Source of the DNA: Mucilaginibacter sp. | Lineage (GTDB): Bacteria > Bacteroidota > Bacteroidia > Sphingobacteriales > Sphingobacteriaceae | Length of the DNA stretch: 64,000 nucleotides | Direction of reading: 5' to 3' | NCBI GenBank assembly: GCA_028287895.1 | Contig: JAQBOV010000026.1 | Location: forward strand, 1-64,000 | Part shown: in pieces, positions 61,425-64,000 of the stretch | How the letters are laid out: every line of letters starts with the position of its first letter | Position numbering within the stretch: position 1 is the first letter of the stretch | The notes under the pieces: model-generated | The model's database searches: none | What the model was told of the DNA's origin: nothing | What the model saw: only the letters and a program-made list of their open reading frames with translations | Program-made: the position numbers and the translations under genes

Positions 61425-62555
61425 ATGACTGCTGTAAACCAGGCTGACGATTTTCAGAAAACTCCTACACGCCTTTATTCACTGGATGCGCTGCGCGGCT
61501 TTGATATGTTTTGGATAATGGGCGCCGAAGAGATATTCCGCACTTTGGCTGATACAACCAAATGGGGACCTTTTGTTGCTATAGCCAATCAATTGACCCA
61601 TCCGGCATGGAACGGTTTTCATTTGTATGATCTCATATTCCCGCTCTTCCTGTTTATGGCAGGCGTATCAACGCCATTTTCCGTGGGGCGGGAACTGGAG
61701 AAGGGCAAAACAGGTAATCAATTACTGCTTCGGGTAATTAAAAGGGGGCTTATCCTCGTTTTATTAGGCATTATTTACAACAATGGCTTAAACATCAAGC
61801 CCATACACGAGATGCGCTTTGCATCTGTTTTAGCACGCATAGGTATTGCCTATATGTTTGCAAACATTATCTACTTGTACTCAACCGAGAAATTTCAAAT
61901 ATTCTGGTTTTGGTTTCTGATTGTTGGCTATTGGCTGCTGCTGAAATTTACCTCAGCGCCGGGCTTCCATCCGGGCGATCTGACTATGGAAGGGAATTTT
62001 GCTTCCTATATGGACAGAACCATATTGCCTGGCAAGCTATATCTGGGCATCCACGATCCGGAGGGCCTGTTTTCCACCATACCCGCCATTAGCACCGGTT
62101 TGCTGGGGATTCTGACAGGTGTCACCTTAAAAAAGACCTCGATCAGGCCACAGGGCAAAGCGCTGAGACTAGCTATTGTGGGCATTCTTTTTTTGATACT
62201 GGCACAAATATGGAACCTCGACTTCCCTATTAACAAAAATCTATGGACCAGCTCATTCGTATTACAGGTCGGTGGATTGAGCTTATTGCTAATGGCGCTG
62301 TTTTATTATGTGATTGATGTGCTGGGGTATAAAAAATGGGCATTCTTTTTTAAAGTGATCGGCATGAACTCTATTCTGATCTATATTTCAGGAAGATTTA
62401 TAAATTGGCAATACGCTACCAAAGGATTATTCAATTGGCTACTCCAATTGGTTGGCGATCCATATAACCTGGTAGTTGGCGCTATTTGTTTTGTAATGGT
62501 AAAATGGTTATTTCTATATTTTCTGTATCAAAAGAAAACATTTTTACGGGTATAA
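61425..62555 (+). CDS. DUF5009 / HGSNAT-like membrane acyltransferase
   Basis: The 376-residue multi-pass membrane protein starts with RLYSLDALRGFDMFWIMGAEE, the signature of the heparan-alpha-glucosaminide N-acetyltransferase catalytic domain family (DUF5009, NagX-type). About ten hydrophobic segments follow, with WNGFHLYDLIFPLFLFMAGVS and MNSILIYISGRFI. Such proteins may acetylate amino sugars with acetyl-CoA across the inner membrane. No related sugar genes lie nearby except the oxidoreductase genes that follow. A standalone gene. Confidence 0.88.
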   Translation: MTAVNQADDFQKTPTRLYSLDALRGFDMFWIMGAEEIFRTLADTTKWGPFVAIANQLTHPAWNGFHLYDLIFPLFLFMAGVSTPFSVGRELEKGKTGNQLLLRVIKRGLILVLLGIIYNNGLNIKPIHEMRFASVLARIGIAYMFANIIYLYSTEKFQIFWFWFLIVGYWLLLKFTSAPGFHPGDLTMEGNFASYMDRTILPGKLYLGIHDPEGLFSTIPAISTGLLGILTGVTLKKTSIRPQGKALRLAIVGILFLILAQIWNLDFPINKNLWTSSFVLQVGGLSLLLMALFYYVIDVLGYKKWAFFFKVIGMNSILIYISGRFINWQYATKGLFNWLLQLVGDPYNLVVGAICFVMVKWLFLYFLYQKKTFLRV

Positions 62556-62597
62556 CATTCATTTATATCCGGCTGATTCCATAGATAAACCAAATTT

Positions 62598-62978
62598 ATG
62601 CAAAGGAGAACTTTCATTCATCTATCTGCCTATACGGCCATGGCGCTTACTTTACCGTTTGCAGATAGCTGTACTTTAACTTCGACTGATAAAATCCTAG
62701 CTCAGCCATTGTTTTTCTCGCGCTTGACGGAGCTAAAAATTGTTAATGAAACGGGCCGCGCATATCGCAAACAGTTTCCCGGTGAGGATAATAAAACCAC
62801 GTTAATTCAATTGCTTTTGGGTAACAATACATCGGCAGATAAAAAATCGATCCGGGCATTACTGGAGAGCCGTGTGGAGCAGGATTTCAAAACAGGTAAA
62901 ATAGTAACGGCCGGTGGATGGGTGCTTTCAGTAACTGAGGCGCGCCAGTGCGCATTGTACTCCATGTTAAACGCTTAA
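62598..62978 (+). CDS. Tat-exported small protein, possible oxidoreductase subunit
   Basis: The 126-residue protein begins MQRRTFIHLSAYTAMALTLP, a twin-arginine signal, and ADSC (Cys 25) may be a lipobox. The mature part is helical with no recognised motif. It is 12 bases upstream of a GMC oxidoreductase gene. This pairing resembles gluconate 2-dehydrogenase subunit 3-like proteins, which accompany GMC dehydrogenases, so it is probably the small subunit. The family match is by context and size only. Confidence 0.7.
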   Translation: MQRRTFIHLSAYTAMALTLPFADSCTLTSTDKILAQPLFFSRLTELKIVNETGRAYRKQFPGEDNKTTLIQLLLGNNTSADKKSIRALLESRVEQDFKTGKIVTAGGWVLSVTEARQCALYSMLNA

Positions 62979-62990
62979 ACTTCTACTGAC

Positions 62991-64000
62991 ATGCATATCG
63001 ATGCAAGAAACATCCCTGACCAAACGCTGATCGAAGGGGATATTTGTATCATAGGTGCCGGTGCAGCCGGTATCAGTATGGCCCTTGAATGGATCAACAC
63101 GCCCTATCGAGTAATACTGCTTGAAGGTGGCGGCTTTGAATATGAAGCCCAAATGCAGGATCTTTATAAGGGAAAAACAACCGGGCAACGATATTATCCC
63201 CTCGAATCAGCAAGATTGCATTATTTTGGAGGTACAACAGGGCATTGGGCAGGTTTCTGCGCTCCATTTGACCCGATAGATTTTAAAAAAAGAGATTGGG
63301 TGCCGCATAGCGGATGGCCCATACAGCGCGAAGATCTTGACTCTTTTTATGCCAGAGCACATAAGAACTTAGACCTCGGCCCGTATGATTATCATCCAAG
63401 CTACTGGAAAGCAAAAGATCCCTCATTGGATTCACTTCCATTTAACGAAGCGGTAGTTTTTAATAAAATGTGGCAGTTTAGCCCCCCCACACGCTTTGGC
63501 ACGAAGTATAAGGAGACCGTAGTTCATGCTGCAAACATCCACCTGTATACTTACGCCAATGTGACCAATATTGCGGCTAATGAGCTTGTTTCAACCATAA
63601 AAGAGGTCACGGTAAAAAACTTTTCCGGTAAAACACACACGGTAAAGGCCAAATATTTTGTAATGGCATGTTGTGCCATACAAAATGCCAGGTTGCTGCT
63701 CGCATCTAACAAACAGCTACCAAAAGGATTGGGTAATCGTAACGACCTGGTTGGGCGTTACTTTATGGAGCACCTTGAAATCAAGTCGGCAGAGTTGTGG
63801 CTTGTCAAACCGGAATTATTAAAGCTCTATGCTATAGATTATGGCAAAACTAAAGCCCGCGCAGAATTAGCTATCAGCGAAGAAAAACAAAGGGAATTTC
63901 AAATACTAAATGGAACAGCCTCCTTTACACCTTTGGATATCGCCAGGAAACAACCAGCATTCATAGATATGTGGACTGCAGATACGGCGCAAACTAAAAA
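62991..64000 (+). CDS. GMC-family FAD oxidoreductase (partial, runs off the window)
   Basis: The open frame from ATG 62991 continues past the end of the window; 336 codons are visible. The FAD-binding motif DICIIGAGAAGISMALEW appears at about residues 17-34, followed by LLEGGGFEYE, LHYFGGTTGHWAGFCAPFDP and KAKYFVMACCAIQNARLLLAS, then NDLVGRYFMEHLE, all typical of GMC oxidoreductases. These oxidise sugars, alcohols or related substrates. The preceding Tat-exported small protein is a probable partner subunit; this flavoprotein has no signal of its own, so it may be exported by piggy-back. The catalytic C-terminal His/Asn part lies beyond the window. Confidence 0.9.
   Translation, partial: MHIDARNIPDQTLIEGDICIIGAGAAGISMALEWINTPYRVILLEGGGFEYEAQMQDLYKGKTTGQRYYPLESARLHYFGGTTGHWAGFCAPFDPIDFKKRDWVPHSGWPIQREDLDSFYARAHKNLDLGPYDYHPSYWKAKDPSLDSLPFNEAVVFNKMWQFSPPTRFGTKYKETVVHAANIHLYTYANVTNIAANELVSTIKEVTVKNFSGKTHTVKAKYFVMACCAIQNARLLLASNKQLPKGLGNRNDLVGRYFMEHLEIKSAELWLVKPELLKLYAIDYGKTKARAELAISEEKQREFQILNGTASFTPLDIARKQPAFIDMWTADTAQTK

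Overview
The window looks like chromosome of a Bacteroidota member, most likely Sphingobacteriaceae (Mucilaginibacter/Pedobacter type). Supporting signs are the TAnnTTTG promoter -7 boxes, the near absence of Shine-Dalgarno sequences, a serine palmitoyltransferase very close to the Sphingobacterium enzyme, and typical Bacteroidota families (GH92, DUF4833, DUF5686, DUF5009, M56/TonB fusion, TlpA with DUF4369). I see no rRNA, tRNA, CRISPR array, prophage or insertion sequence. Assignments rest on reading motifs by eye; no database search was run.

Layout. 1-16 kb: a secreted GH92 mannosidase, a decayed gene remnant, DUF4870, PPK2, a class A penicillin-binding protein, a very large secreted metallopeptidase/propeller/barrel protein, fasciclin, MsrB, a GIY-YIG protein, an S24-type repressor, a Spy-like protein, bioF-bioD and a 3-hydroxyacyl-CoA dehydrogenase. 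16-23 kb: argS diverging from three arginine-handling enzymes (arginine deiminase, CtlX-type citrulline hydrolase, arginine decarboxylase), then a secreted methyltransferase and an RluA-type synthase. 23-33 kb: a histone H1-like protein, an OmpR-type response regulator, gatB-TlpA, an M56/TonB protein, alaS and a MerR regulator. 33-38 kb: a compact minus-strand operon CDF transporter-NUDIX-bioA-ferritin-like protein, then an aminotransferase. 38-45 kb: an outer-membrane barrel and a three-gene RND efflux operon.

45-56 kb is the most interesting part: a sphingolipid/inositol-lipid locus. In order it has serine palmitoyltransferase, a GNAT-fold protein that could be the ceramide synthase, myo-inositol-phosphate synthase, a PgpA-type phosphatase, an outer-membrane DUF5686 protein, a CDP-alcohol phosphatidyltransferase, DUF4833, an Scs7/FA2H-like hydroxylase and an Aur1-like PAP2 protein. 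Read together these could supply nearly every step from serine and glucose-6-phosphate to a hydroxylated inositol phosphorylceramide, a bacterial parallel of the fungal pathway. 3-Ketosphinganine reductase is the step not seen here.

56-64 kb: a TPR membrane protein broken by a frameshift at an A9 run, a CAP-domain protein, truC, a one-domain DUF1456 protein, a DbpA-like DEAD-box helicase diverging from a degenerate helicase paralog that has lost motifs II, III and VI, a DUF5009 acyltransferase, and a Tat-exported small protein with a GMC oxidoreductase that runs off the window.
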